Positions 31,861 through 41,271 are shown, numbered from the stretch's first letter. The stretch is 64,000 nucleotides of DNA from Blautia luti (GCF_033096465.1 NZ_AP028156.1:1816501-1880500); one strand, 5' to 3'. Numbers and translations are program-made. Notes: a model not told the origin generated them from the sequence alone.

Positions 31861-32607
31861 TACAACTGTATTAGGTACTTGGCTATCAGTAAGATAGTTT
31901 ATTCCCATACGATACAGATTCATAGCTCCAATACGGTCATCATTAGACGTATAACCGCAGTTTTTGCAAGTAAACAAGTGTATTTTCTTATTACCATTAG
32001 ACTTTTCAGTATGTCCACAAGCAGGACAGCATTGACTGGTATAACGAGGATCCACCTTTATTACAGAAGATTGATTCTGCTTTGCTTTGTAAATCAGCTT
32101 CTGCTCAAGGTCATAAAAAGACCATGATACAGAAACATAGCGGTCTTTTGTTTTGACACGCTCTGCAGCATTGCGAATACCAGTCAAATCTTCTAATACA
32201 AAGAGAGTATGCTTTGGATTACCGGTGGCGAGTGCCTTCGATACCTGATGGTTAATATCCTGCATCCAACGGTTTTCTCGCTGACCGATAGCTTTTAGTC
32301 TTCGTCTTGAGGATGGCGTATGTCGCATTTGAAGTTCTTTACGAAGCTTGGAATAATTAGCCCGTTTCTGTTTAATAGCTTTACCACTAACAAATCCGGA
32401 CTTATGTTTGCTGTCATAAGTTGCAACAACAAAGTTGATACCTCTGTCAATACCTACAACATTACAAATATCAGAAATATTACTTTCTTCAACCTCATAG
32501 GTAACTGGTATATGCAGATAATATTTACTATCATGGGTATAGCGGATATGTTCTTGATAGGCTTCATATTCGGTCATGGAAAATCCCTCTTGATTACCCA
32601 CCAGCAA
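31852..32607 (-). CDS. tnpB: N-terminally truncated TnpB (IS605 OrfB-type RNA-guided nuclease)
   Basis: 251 residues, against about 370-430 for complete TnpB. All RuvC residues are present: Asp54 in VGIDRGI, Glu139 in FVLEDLTG and Asp224 in NDDRIGAMN. The zinc finger (CPACGH...CKNCGY) is also there. The N-terminal wedge and helical region that holds target DNA and RNA is missing. The frame opens in an unrelated stretch (TTG 32607; first ATG 32577). No TnpA is nearby. It is probably a dead or RNA-binding-deficient remnant. Confidence 0.85.
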   Translation of the reverse strand: MLVGNQEGFSMTEYEAYQEHIRYTHDSKYYLHIPVTYEVEESNISDICNVVGIDRGINFVVATYDSKHKSGFVSGKAIKQKRANYSKLRKELQMRHTPSSRRRLKAIGQRENRWMQDINHQVSKALATGNPKHTLFVLEDLTGIRNAAERVKTKDRYVSVSWSFYDLEQKLIYKAKQNQSSVIKVDPRYTSQCCPACGHTEKSNGNKKIHLFTCKNCGYTSNDDRIGAMNLYRMGINYLTDSQVPNTVVTE

Positions 32608-32621
32608 GGACAGGCGGGGCT

Positions 32622-32658
32622 GTCAACGGCGGGCGTAGCCCATTCACTTGCCGTTGAC
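32622..32658. repeat. Inverted repeat next to the truncated tnpB
   Basis: GTCAACGGC (32622-32630) and GCCGTTGAC (32650-32658) are exact 9-bp arms around 19 nt. It lies where the TnpB N-terminus is lost and may belong to the element end or to the sequence into which it recombined. Confidence 0.5.
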
Positions 32659-32700
32659 TGGTTCGGCTGGGTTTGCTATTTTTGAATGGTAATTGCAGAT

Positions 32701-33191
32701 TTAATTCTTGCGACTATATCCAATGGTGCTTATTATGAGGGAAATTCCAAAGATCAAAATTGCCGCTATCCCTGTTATTAGCACATATGAATGAACAGAA
32801 TTTACCATAGCAGCCATTCCCGGCCCATCTTCAAAATATTTTACAAAGTAAAACATTGGAATTACCACAATCAATCCCATAGTTTGCGCAGAACGAAAAC
32901 CAAACCAATAAGTTAATGGCAAGCAAATTCCTGTCCATAATAATGGGATAATAATTGCTGCTGCAATCGAAAATAACCAGATAAGCATATCGAAGTTTTG
33001 AAAAATTATGCTGGATAAACTATTGAACGCAATGCTTCCCAAAATGCTGATTGCAACAGTATATATTACGGAAACATATTTACTTGCAACAACAGTAAAA
33101 TTGCTTATCGGCATAGCTAATTGATATTTTTTCCAGCTTGCCTTTTCATCACTTGCCTGGTTATAGTCCTCATAACTCAATTCAGCGGAGC
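32701..33191 (-). pseudogene. 5'-truncated ABC-2 transporter permease
   Basis: The frame gives about 160 residues with four to five membrane segments. It starts abruptly at LSYEDYNQASDEKASWKKY and continues QLAMPISNFTVVASKYVSV, the middle of ABC2_membrane_5-type permeases. The first ~50 residues, including TM1-2, are gone. The break falls at the sigma remnant (33182-33220), a clean recombination joint. The usual ATPase partner is absent. Confidence 0.75.
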
Positions 33192-33220
33192 CATAAGTCC
33201 CTAAGATTGACTTTCTTCAT
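33182..33220 (-). pseudogene. 5' remnant of the sigma-like HTH gene
   Basis: ATG at 33220 with the same ribosome site as the intact copies at 51013 and 55408. It reads MKKVNLRDL like the copy at 50600-51013, then WLR and stop at the joint with the ABC-2 permease fragment. The remaining ~128 residues are lost. Confidence 0.8.
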
Positions 33221-33592
33221 TATGTACCTCCATTTCGATTCACGGGCGATTGACGAGTGAATCGAAAGGAGGCGGAGATCGGCATCGACATACTTCGGGA
33301 GCTTTCCCGAAAAATCGACAATAAAAAGCGCCAGCTCCCCGCAACGGGAAACTGGCGCAACAAAAATGACTATGATTCTTCTGCTTTAGTAGGAATGATA
33401 ATGCCGATAGGTAGTCATACCTCCCCGGAGGAGGGGCAAGGCTTTTTTTAATTGGTGCAGCTCATGGGTGCTATGAATGACGAAAATTGACATGGCGGTA
33501 TCCTCCCATATACCGCCCTCCTGATTGCATGAGCATCGGTCCTAAAAGCAAAAAGAAACGGCGGCTCTGATCTTCTCAAAGCCGCCGCTCCA
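33193..33592. repeat. Sigma-upstream module, copy A
   Basis: This copy is nearly identical to 50986-51396 (copy B) and related to 55385-55648 (copy C). It holds, in order, the sigma gene start, an ATTCAC...GTGAAT inverted repeat, the hairpin 33329-33357, a GGAGGAGGGGCAAGG stretch, and two more GC hairpins (GGCGGTAT...ATACCGCC; CGGCGGCTCTGA...GCCGCCG). No full gene lies in 33.2-33.7 kb. Confidence 0.8.
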
Positions 33593-33626
33593 TAGGCGCG
33601 TGAAAATGTATCTGCTGTACGACGGC

Positions 33627-33657
33627 TTTTTTTCTTTTGCCGTCGTCCGGCAGATTT
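33627..33657. repeat. 31-bp direct repeat, left copy
   Basis: TTTTTTTCTTTTGCCGTCGT followed by CCGGCAGATTT, identical to 45290-45320. The two copies flank the whole ABC/FtsX/two-component cassette. With the preceding ACGACGGC this copy also forms a hairpin that reappears inverted at about 56009-56038. Confidence 0.85.
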
Positions 33658-33711
33658 TCTTCTCTTGCAGAAATATTTATAAAGTTTATGATACAACAAA
33701 ATCTAATAAAT

Positions 33712-36126
33712 CTACTCGCTTTTTATTGCTGATAAAATGCTCGCTTTTTTCAATTCCATTTGGGAATACATCGAAAAAACAAAATATATCACAAATAATA
33801 TACCAGTCAGCGCCAATAGGAAAAACCATGGTAATTTCAATGTAATACAATGATTGATGGCATCTAACCGTCTGCATACAATTATGCTAAAAATACTTCC
33901 GCATATAAGAGATATTGCCAATGAACCTCCGAGGTAAATTCCTATCTCCCTATCCAGCATTGCTTTCAACTGTTGCCGTGTTGTTCCAACAGCTTCAAGC
34001 AAACCGAATTCACGCTTTCTATTCTGAAAATCAACCATAAGCATATTCATAAGGCTGATACTTCCAAAGACGAACAGAATAGCAGAAGTCATATATAGAG
34101 CATTTATAGATGCACTGTATCGATACTGAATATTTTTAATCGTTTGTTCAATCGTATTTACTTCTATTTTTTCATTTTTATCCGCAATCTTCTGAACTGC
34201 GGTCAAAACTTCATCAAAACGTCCCTCTGAATTTTTAACCGCCAGAATCCCCGTCTGTTCCGTTATCCCTGTCAGTTTCTTTGCTGTGTCATAAGTCATA
34301 ATGAAGTAGGGGCTTCCGGGAACAACCGGGCTATCCTCCATTAAATCAGACCTATTGTATGTGCCTACAACAACGGCTTCCACATCAAAGGTTCTACCAT
34401 CAAAAGCTCTGCCCTCAATCTTCAAAGTATCGCCAACTTGTGCTATATCTTCTGCAACCAATATTCCATTTTTCTCAACCATATCGTTGTAATCTGCTGT
34501 TCCAGAGGATAACACCGCCTGCTTTTCTTCTGTCTGTTCCCGATTTAAGGTTGGAAAGAAGTCTGAAATGCTCGTGATAGAACCACTTTCGCCCGAAAAA
34601 GTAGCTGTCATATAAACGCTGTCAAATGTGGTAATCTTTTCTATCCCATCTACCTTTTCTAATTCCTGCATCAATGCCTGATCTTCAAGTGGATTTTCTT
34701 CCAGTTGCAATTTTGCGCTTCCGTATGGCTCCGCTTCGTTATCGAAAGAGCTGCCCACTGTATTTCTTATTTGTATAATAATGTTACCGGCAGGATAATA
34801 TTTGAAACTTGCCTGTTTTGCCGGATCAATAGAACCAGCAACCGTAGAAGTAACCAGTAAAAGAGCCCCGCTTACTCCAAGCATTAAAAGCGTCAGAACT
34901 GCTTTTTGTTTGTTTCTTTGTATATTTATTTTCGCCAGATTAAACGGCGTAAGTTTCCGATGCAGTTTTGAGCTGCTTTTTGCCTTTCCAGCATACGCAA
35001 GGTATTTAGCACCCTCTACCGGGGAAGTATTCATTGCTACTCGGACAGGCTTAAAAATGGCAATATTCACTGTTACAAAGGCTACTGCAGCAATCAGTAC
35101 AGCATAAATAACTGTTGTTTTTAGCCGGAATCCATCAGGACAGCCAATAAATCCAATCAGTACACCAATGACAAGCCCCAAAGGAATACCAGCTAAGGCA
35201 TATAAACGTCCCTCTTTACTTGCCATCCGTTTAATCTGTCTTTTTGTCATGCCAACTGTCCGCAGTTGCCCAAACATCTGAACATTTTTTACAATCTTTG
35301 TGTAAAAAACACCATAGACAATCGTTGCCGCCAAAATAGCCGTCAACGCCGCCAGTAGTGGTACTGGAATCGGAATACCCGATGTTATCACACCCGACAT
35401 AACAGCAGCATATTCTGTAAGCATTACCTGTTCCTCGACAATGCCTGTATTTTGTATTGCTTTGCCGGCAAAATCAAGAATAGCCGTGGAACTTATGGCG
35501 TCTGTGTTCAACCGCGTATATGCTGTAACCTGAAAAGAATCTTTTGCCAAATCTTGGGCAAGCTCTTTACTAACATAAATAAAATATCCGTTGCTTTCTT
35601 TCGTATTATTCAAAACACCTGAAAGTGTATATTCTGCTTTCTGTCCTGTTCCAGTCAGGTCAATAGAAATTGTATCGCCAGTCTGATAGGATTTTCCTAA
35701 AAAATCAAGGTAGTTCTGGGGGAGCATAATCTCATCCGCTTTCTGCGGCACACTTCCCTGAAAAGTTTTTTCTTCCTGATGTAAAAAATAATCTTCATTT
35801 CCATAAGCAACAGTGATTGTTTTATTTTCAACATAAAACACACCTAGAGCGGAATATTCGCCAACCCATGTAATATTTTCGTTTTGATGCAGCTGAGCCG
35901 TTTGTTCGTCCGTAACTCCCAAAATGCCAATCTGCGCTTTATTCCTCTGTGTGTTCTTGAATTTCTCTTGTGTACCTGTTGATATTAGGAGAATCGAAAA
36001 AACCATACAGACAGAGATGGCGATTGTCAAAAGCAGAAATGCCTTGTTTCTCTTATCCGCTTGCATACTCCTACCTGCCAATTTTTTTACAATGGCACTT
36101 GTATCATTCTCAAAAGGCCATGTCAT
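33712..36126 (-). CDS. FtsX-like ABC permease 1
   Basis: 804-residue permease of the FtsX/MacB class with two extracytoplasmic loops and about eight to ten membrane segments. N-terminal MTWPFENDTSAIVKKLAGRS is shared with permease 2 (37004-39382). FtsX motifs include YGQLRTVGMTKRQIKR and FGLLEAVGTTRQQLKAM. AAGGAGGTGG precedes the ATG. It pairs with the ATPase at 36141-36806, 14 bp upstream. Such pairs export or sense antimicrobial peptides and lantibiotics; the substrate here is not known. Confidence 0.93.
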   Translation of the reverse strand: MTWPFENDTSAIVKKLAGRSMQADKRNKAFLLLTIAISVCMVFSILLISTGTQEKFKNTQRNKAQIGILGVTDEQTAQLHQNENITWVGEYSALGVFYVENKTITVAYGNEDYFLHQEEKTFQGSVPQKADEIMLPQNYLDFLGKSYQTGDTISIDLTGTGQKAEYTLSGVLNNTKESNGYFIYVSKELAQDLAKDSFQVTAYTRLNTDAISSTAILDFAGKAIQNTGIVEEQVMLTEYAAVMSGVITSGIPIPVPLLAALTAILAATIVYGVFYTKIVKNVQMFGQLRTVGMTKRQIKRMASKEGRLYALAGIPLGLVIGVLIGFIGCPDGFRLKTTVIYAVLIAAVAFVTVNIAIFKPVRVAMNTSPVEGAKYLAYAGKAKSSSKLHRKLTPFNLAKINIQRNKQKAVLTLLMLGVSGALLLVTSTVAGSIDPAKQASFKYYPAGNIIIQIRNTVGSSFDNEAEPYGSAKLQLEENPLEDQALMQELEKVDGIEKITTFDSVYMTATFSGESGSITSISDFFPTLNREQTEEKQAVLSSGTADYNDMVEKNGILVAEDIAQVGDTLKIEGRAFDGRTFDVEAVVVGTYNRSDLMEDSPVVPGSPYFIMTYDTAKKLTGITEQTGILAVKNSEGRFDEVLTAVQKIADKNEKIEVNTIEQTIKNIQYRYSASINALYMTSAILFVFGSISLMNMLMVDFQNRKREFGLLEAVGTTRQQLKAMLDREIGIYLGGSLAISLICGSIFSIIVCRRLDAINHCITLKLPWFFLLALTGILFVIYFVFSMYSQMELKKASILSAIKSE

Positions 36127-36140
36127 AGTCTGCCACCTCC

Positions 36141-36806
36141 TTATTCCACAATCTTGCCGTCCTCAATGCGGATAATCCGATCTGCAAGGCGGGCAATGTC
36201 GTTGTTGTGTGTAATCATCACTACGGTTTGTCGGAACTCTGCACTGGTGCGCTTGATTAGCCCCAGCACCTCTGCACTGGTCTTGCTGTCAAGGTTGCCC
36301 GTCGGTTCGTCGGCCAACACGATAGCCGGTTTGGTAATCAAGGCACGAGCAATCGCTACTCGCTGTTGCTGACCGCCGGATAGATTATTTGGCATATTTT
36401 TCAGTTTATCTTCCAGCCCCAGCAGATGAACAATCTCATTCAAAAACTTTTTATCTACCGTGTCCCCGTCCAGTTCCACCGGCAGGACGATGTTCTCATA
36501 CACATTCAGGATCGGAACAAGGTTATAGTTCTGGAAGATAAAGCCGATGTTACGGCGGCGGAAGATGGTAAGCTGTTCATCGTTCATTTTTGACAGTTCT
36601 TTGTCCCGGACAATCACATTGCCGGAAGTAGGTGTGTCCAGCCCTCCCATCATGTGAAGTAAGGTGGATTTGCCGCTGCCAGATGTTCCCACAACAGCCA
36701 CAAACTCGCCGTCCTCCACGGAGAAGTTCACACCGTCAAGGGCACGGGTAATGTTCGGCTTTGTGCCATAATACTTTTTCAGGTCAATAGTCTGTAAAAC
36801 GCTCAT
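36141..36806 (-). CDS. ABC ATPase 1 of a MacB/BceA-type transporter
   Basis: 221 residues. Walker A GTSGSGKST, Q-loop FIFQNYNLVP, signature LSGGQQQRVAIARAL, Walker B IVLADEPTG, D-loop NLDSKT, switch His in MITHNN. The start is ATG 36806 (MSVLQTIDLKKYYG); an upstream extension would run through the promoter. It is almost identical at DNA level to the ATPase at 39397-40062, so one of the two is a recent duplicate. Works with permease 1. Controlled by the boxed promoter at 36849-36884. Confidence 0.95.
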   Translation of the reverse strand: MSVLQTIDLKKYYGTKPNITRALDGVNFSVEDGEFVAVVGTSGSGKSTLLHMMGGLDTPTSGNVIVRDKELSKMNDEQLTIFRRRNIGFIFQNYNLVPILNVYENIVLPVELDGDTVDKKFLNEIVHLLGLEDKLKNMPNNLSGGQQQRVAIARALITKPAIVLADEPTGNLDSKTSAEVLGLIKRTSAEFRQTVVMITHNNDIARLADRIIRIEDGKIVE

Positions 36807-36848
36807 ATTCAAAACTCCTTTCAAGGCTTCTTGCCTGTTGATAAAGGT

Positions 36849-36884
36849 ATTATAAAACCCAAATGTCCGCGAAATGTTACAGCG
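36849..36884 (-). promoter_or_regulatory. Boxed promoter of ABC pair 1
   Basis: -10 TATAAT (36849-36854) with no -35 consensus. Instead a 24-bp box (36861-36884), read on the minus strand as CGCTGTAACATTTCGCGGAC followed by ATTT, occupies that place. It is identical and equally spaced at 40117-40140 and 45260-45283. A second half-box pair (GAAATGT...ACATTTC) lies at about 36913-36938. Confidence 0.75.
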
Positions 36885-37003
36885 ACCAAAAAATTTCATT
36901 GAAAATCGGGGTGAAATGTTACAACGCTCGGACATTTCAAAAATTTTTTGAGAAATGGCGAAAAAAGCGGGGCAGCACACGCCGCCCCGCCGATCCCATA
37001 CGG

Positions 37004-39382
37004 TTATTCCATCGCCCGCATTTGTTCGATCAGGGATTGCTTTTTCTGTCTGCGGATTGTCCATACAGACAAGATCAGTTCCATTCCGAACAATACCAGA
37101 ATGAACAGTCCCATTTCCAAAACCGGGAATTTGTAAGGCACTACATTTCCGGCAAAAGCTCCTATACTCATTTTTCTGCAAGCAAAGATGGAAGCCGGAA
37201 GCCCAACGATCAGCGTCGCCAATGTTGCAAAGAGCGCATAGCACAGCCCCTCACAGATGTTCATTTCACATAGCTGTTTTTGTGTTAGGCCGATAGAACG
37301 CAGAATACTGTTTTCCTGCTTTCGGGCTATCTGGTTAGAGAGTGTCGTATTGATAAGGTTGATAACGCCAAAGAGAAATACCAACCATGAAAGTATCTCC
37401 ATACTGCCAAACGCAAAAGAATTTGTCATTTCTTCATATTCAATCACTGTATTGATTTCATCTAAGGCAATATTACTATGGCTGGCAACAATATTTTTCA
37501 ATTCAGCTCCCACATAGTCCGTTTTTTTCGGATCGTTTACAATGCTCCATGAATAGTCGAAAGAAGCGATTTCCGGGTGCAGTTCATGGAACAATGCTTC
37601 TGGTGCGAAAAAGAGTACTCCATCGAGGGCCAGTTTTCCATGCCCGGAAGGCGTCTTGTTGGAATCAAACAATCCTGATACAGTGACGGAAACAGGCGGT
37701 TGCCCCTCTCCAAAATAAAAGTCAACTGTTGAACCAACACCCATATCCTCATTCTGCTTTAGCACATTATAGTCAATTACAATACTACGGGAATCTTTTG
37801 GCATCGTTCCTGCTGTCAGAGCCGCTTCAACTGTTGCATAATTCTGGTCGGTCAGCATATCACACATACCACCGCTTTGGTAAATGTCCGTCTTAAGGGT
37901 TGCATAGAGAGATTGTCTGCTTGAAATTATATCTGTAACACCATCAATAGATAAGATTTCCTGTTTTAATTCTTCATTCAACGGATTTCCCGCTGCCATA
38001 ACCTTTTCTTCTGTCATTTCAGAATCCAAATAAATTTTATAGTCGCCGTCCGGGAAAAACCGTCTTGCAAGCGCCTCTGGAGAACGCAGCAAAACAATGG
38101 AGGATACCACAAGCAGAATAATTCCGCCCAAACTCAATGAGGCTACAATAGCAACGGTCTTTTTTCGGTCACGCTTAAAATTCGCAATTCCCATTGAAAC
38201 AGGATTGAGCTTGATATTCTTTTTTCGGCTTCGGATGTCCTTTTGTGCCGGGGTAAAACGGACGGCTTCAATCGGGGAAATCCCTGCCGCAATTTTTACC
38301 GGCTTACGGATGGAAACAGATACCATGATCCAACTGCTTATGAGTGTCAAAATAACCGTTGCCACATAGGAAACAGCGTTAAAACCCTTAGAAAACAGGA
38401 GAAAACCGCCACATATGCCCAACACTGTACCAATCACAATCCCGATACTGCCGAGTTTGCGTCCCTCCCGCTTTACAATCCGCTTGATTTGCTTTGGCGT
38501 TGCACCAATCGTCCGAAGCTGCCCGTAGCTCTGGATTTTGTCATTGATGGAGATACGGAAGATACTCTGGATCACAATATAGCCGCCAATCAGAACAAGG
38601 GCAATCACACCTGCCATCAGTGCAAAATCAAAGGATTTAGAAGCATAGGCAAAATACTTACTGTTCATTTTGGGCATAGGAAGCTGATATTCCTCCGCAA
38701 TCTCCCTGCAATAAGAGGTCATCAGTTCTTCGCCCAACTGGTCGCTGTTTTTGAAATGGACATAGGCGCGATAGCCAGCCGGGTCAAACCCGTTCCATTC
38801 TGTCAGGGCAGCGTTGGAAAGAATGATAGCGCAGGTATTCGCTTCTTTTTCATTTACGCTGTCCGTAATGCCGGTAACGACATAATCACCATGAAAACTC
38901 TCTGTATCTAAGGTCACAGTGTCCCCGATCTTGGCATTGTTTCCATAGGTGGAAAGAAAGTATTCGCTTACAACAACTTCATTTGCTTTTTCAGGAACCC
39001 GGCCCTCTAACAACTCCATCTGCGCCTTGGCAATCTCCATCATTTGCGCGTCGCAATACACATAGGACGCATGATAGCCCTGTTCTGAAAGCTCCTCACC
39101 CAGCATATAGTAGCCGCCTACGCGCTCAAACTCCGGCAGTCCTTTCAGGGTTTCAATGTCGTTTTCCTCTACGCCCAGCCAGACCGCCTCATAAGTATCG
39201 ACAACCTGATTGCGCTGCATTTGTGTCAGGGAGGTAGACACAATTCCCGTAAAGCAGATCAGAAATGCCGCCAGCGCAACGGCAATCACCACCATCAGAT
39301 TCCGGCGCTTCTCGCTTTGCAAACTTTTCTTTGCCAGCTTCTTTGTAATGGCGCTGGTATCATTCTCAAAAGGCCATGTCAT
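37004..39382 (-). CDS. FtsX-like ABC permease 2
   Basis: 792-residue permease of the same class as 33712-36126. It starts with MTWPFENDTSAITKKLAKKS and contains YGQLRTIGATPKQIKRIVKR and NSILRSIGLTQKQLCEM, the two FtsX membrane-core motifs. Outside the first residues it differs clearly from permease 1, so only the ATPase, not the permease, is freshly duplicated. AAGGAGGTGG-like ribosome site. Partner ATPase at 39397-40062. Confidence 0.93.
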   Translation of the reverse strand: MTWPFENDTSAITKKLAKKSLQSEKRRNLMVVIAVALAAFLICFTGIVSTSLTQMQRNQVVDTYEAVWLGVEENDIETLKGLPEFERVGGYYMLGEELSEQGYHASYVYCDAQMMEIAKAQMELLEGRVPEKANEVVVSEYFLSTYGNNAKIGDTVTLDTESFHGDYVVTGITDSVNEKEANTCAIILSNAALTEWNGFDPAGYRAYVHFKNSDQLGEELMTSYCREIAEEYQLPMPKMNSKYFAYASKSFDFALMAGVIALVLIGGYIVIQSIFRISINDKIQSYGQLRTIGATPKQIKRIVKREGRKLGSIGIVIGTVLGICGGFLLFSKGFNAVSYVATVILTLISSWIMVSVSIRKPVKIAAGISPIEAVRFTPAQKDIRSRKKNIKLNPVSMGIANFKRDRKKTVAIVASLSLGGIILLVVSSIVLLRSPEALARRFFPDGDYKIYLDSEMTEEKVMAAGNPLNEELKQEILSIDGVTDIISSRQSLYATLKTDIYQSGGMCDMLTDQNYATVEAALTAGTMPKDSRSIVIDYNVLKQNEDMGVGSTVDFYFGEGQPPVSVTVSGLFDSNKTPSGHGKLALDGVLFFAPEALFHELHPEIASFDYSWSIVNDPKKTDYVGAELKNIVASHSNIALDEINTVIEYEEMTNSFAFGSMEILSWLVFLFGVINLINTTLSNQIARKQENSILRSIGLTQKQLCEMNICEGLCYALFATLATLIVGLPASIFACRKMSIGAFAGNVVPYKFPVLEMGLFILVLFGMELILSVWTIRRQKKQSLIEQMRAME

Positions 39383-39396
39383 AGCCTGCCACCTCC

Positions 39397-40062
39397 TTAC
39401 TCCACAATCTTGCCGTCCTCAATGCGGATAATCCGATCTGCAAGGCGGGCAATGTCGTTGTTGTGTGTAATCATCACTACGGTTTGTCGGAACTCTGCAC
39501 TGGTGCGCTTGATTAGCCCCAGCACCTCTGCACTGGTCTTGCTGTCAAGGTTGCCGGTCGGTTCGTCGGCCAACACGATAGCCGGTTTGGTAATCAAGGC
39601 ACGAGCAATCGCTACTCGCTGTTGCTGACCGCCGGATAGATTATTTGGCATATTTTTCAGTTTATCTTCCAGCCCCAGCAGATGAACAATCTCATTCAAA
39701 AACTTTTTATCTACCGTGTCCCCGTCCAGTTCCACCGGCAGGACGATGTTCTCATACACATTCAGGATCGGAACAAGGTTATAGTTCTGGAAGATAAAGC
39801 CGATGTTACGGCGGCGGAAGATGGTAAGCTGTTCATCGTTCATTTTTGACAGTTCTTTGTCCCGGACAATCACATTGCCGGAAGTAGGTGTGTCCAGCCC
39901 TCCCATCATGTGAAGTAAGGTGGATTTGCCGCTGCCAGATGTTCCCACAACAGCCACAAACTCGCCGTCCTCCACGGAGAAGTTCACACCGTCAAGGGCA
40001 CGGGTAATGTTCGGCTTTGTGCCATAATACTTTTTCAGGTCAATAGTCTGTAAAACGCTCAT
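39397..40062 (-). CDS. ABC ATPase 2, duplicate of ATPase 1
   Basis: 221 residues with the same sequence motifs as the ATPase at 36141-36806 (Walker A GTSGSGKST, signature LSGGQQQRVAIARAL, DEPTGNLDS). The translated products appear identical. Start ATG 40062. Paired with permease 2 and controlled by the boxed promoter at 40105-40140. One ATPase type may thus serve two different permeases. Confidence 0.95.
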   Translation of the reverse strand: MSVLQTIDLKKYYGTKPNITRALDGVNFSVEDGEFVAVVGTSGSGKSTLLHMMGGLDTPTSGNVIVRDKELSKMNDEQLTIFRRRNIGFIFQNYNLVPILNVYENIVLPVELDGDTVDKKFLNEIVHLLGLEDKLKNMPNNLSGGQQQRVAIARALITKPAIVLADEPTGNLDSKTSAEVLGLIKRTSAEFRQTVVMITHNNDIARLADRIIRIEDGKIVE

Positions 40063-40104
40063 ATTCAAAACTCCTTTCAAGGCTTCTTGCCTGTTGATAA
40101 AGGT

Positions 40105-40140
40105 ATTATAAAACCCAAATGTCCGCGAAATGTTACAGCG
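40105..40140 (-). promoter_or_regulatory. Boxed promoter of ABC pair 2
   Basis: -10 TATAAT (40105-40110) and the identical 24-bp box at 40117-40140, 6 bp apart as in the other two copies. It lies between the kinase gene and ATPase 2, so pair 2 can be transcribed apart from the two-component genes. Confidence 0.75.
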
Positions 40141-40239
40141 GCCAAAAAATTTCATTGAAAATCGGGGTGAAATGTTACAACGCTCGGACATTTCAAAAAA
40201 ATTTACGGCGGGCAGCCGGGAATGGCCGTCCGCCGCGTT

Positions 40240-41271
40240 CTATTTTGTAGGCAGCATAATGGAAAATTCCGAACCCTTGCCCGGCTCCGAAACCACTTTG
40301 ATATAGCCGCCCTGTCGCGTTACGATCTCGCGGGCCAGATACAGACCAATGCCCACGCCCTGCTGTTCGTGTACTTCTTCCTCACGATAGAAGCGCCGGA
40401 AGATGGCAGCCTGATTGCTTTCGGAAATGCCCTTGCCGGTGTCGGTCACTTTGATCTCCACATACATTTCCCACAGCACCACCGACACAGCGATTTTCCC
40501 TACCGCCGGGGTGTACTTCACCGCATTGTCCAGCAGGTTAAAGAGAGCTTCGGATGTCCACTTGCTGTCATGGGAAACGGTCAAATCCTCCGGGCAGTCC
40601 ACAGACACGGCGATTTCCTTTTTCTCCGCTGCATACACGATCCCACTCATGGCCTGCGCCACGGTATCAAAGAGGCGGCCCGGTTTCTTATCCAACTGGA
40701 TCACGCCCGTTTCCAGCCGTGAGGTTTTCACAAGGGCCTGAAAGAGAAAGTCCAGCTTATCCGTCTGGCTGCGGATTCCCCGGATAAAGTCGGTACGCTC
40801 CGCCTCGGTCATAGGCTTTTCCAGCAGGGTGTCCGTCGCCATTTTCAGATTGCTTACCGGCGTTTTCACCTGATGGGAAATATCCGATACAAGGTTCTGT
40901 AACTCCTGCCGTTCCTCGTCCACCCGGCGGCGGTTCTCCTGCATGATCTGGTAAAGCCTTGCCAGCCGGTGTCCGATTCTGGCAAGCTGGGTTTCGCTGT
41001 CCTCTGGCCGCTGGGGTGCTTCATTTCCGGCGATCATGTGGTCTAAAGTCTGGCACAGGTTAGCGGTAAACTGCGACAGCCGCTTTCCAAACGCCTGCGT
41101 CAGTACAATAATCCCCACAAGGGCGCACAGTAGCAGCGCCCCGCCAGTCAGCAGCACCGCCGTCTGTTTTGTCACAAGAAACAGGGCTATGGTGATCCCG
41201 GACATGGAAAGGACAAGTCCTATTGCCACCAGGCTAAACAGCCGCTTTACCGATAGGTTTTGAAACTTCAT
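40240..41271 (-). CDS. VanS/BceS-like sensor histidine kinase
   Basis: 343 residues. Two membrane segments (about 11-33 and 38-58) with almost no extracellular loop, so it is of the intramembrane-sensing type, and a HAMP-like linker. HisKA SHQVKTPVSN with His133. ATPase domain with LLDNAVKYTP (N box), DTGKGI (G1) and GVGIGLYLAREI (G2). The start ATG 41271 overlaps the regulator stop (ATGA). Kinases of this type often take their signal from an FtsX permease; three candidate permeases surround it. Confidence 0.93.
   Translation of the reverse strand: MKFQNLSVKRLFSLVAIGLVLSMSGITIALFLVTKQTAVLLTGGALLLCALVGIIVLTQAFGKRLSQFTANLCQTLDHMIAGNEAPQRPEDSETQLARIGHRLARLYQIMQENRRRVDEERQELQNLVSDISHQVKTPVSNLKMATDTLLEKPMTEAERTDFIRGIRSQTDKLDFLFQALVKTSRLETGVIQLDKKPGRLFDTVAQAMSGIVYAAEKKEIAVSVDCPEDLTVSHDSKWTSEALFNLLDNAVKYTPAVGKIAVSVVLWEMYVEIKVTDTGKGISESNQAAIFRRFYREEEVHEQQGVGIGLYLAREIVTRQGGYIKVVSEPGKGSEFSIMLPTK

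Larger units (their letters stand above)
36096..36943. repeat. Near-identical duplication, copy 1
   Basis: About 848 bp that match 39352-40199 with only a handful of differences seen by eye. It spans the permease start, the complete ATPase gene and its boxed promoter. The offset between copies is 3256 bp. Confidence 0.88.
39352..40199. repeat. Near-identical duplication, copy 2
   Basis: Partner of 36096-36943. Differences seen include TTACTCC for TTATTCC before the ATPase stop, GCCGGTCGG for GCCCGTCGG inside the gene, and GCGGCC for GCGACC behind the promoter box. Confidence 0.88.

Noticed and set aside
36807..37244. Longer N-terminus of ATPase 1 upstream of 36806
   Set aside because: It would read through the boxed promoter and the 3' end of permease 2; the duplicate ATPase and family length both support the start at 36806.
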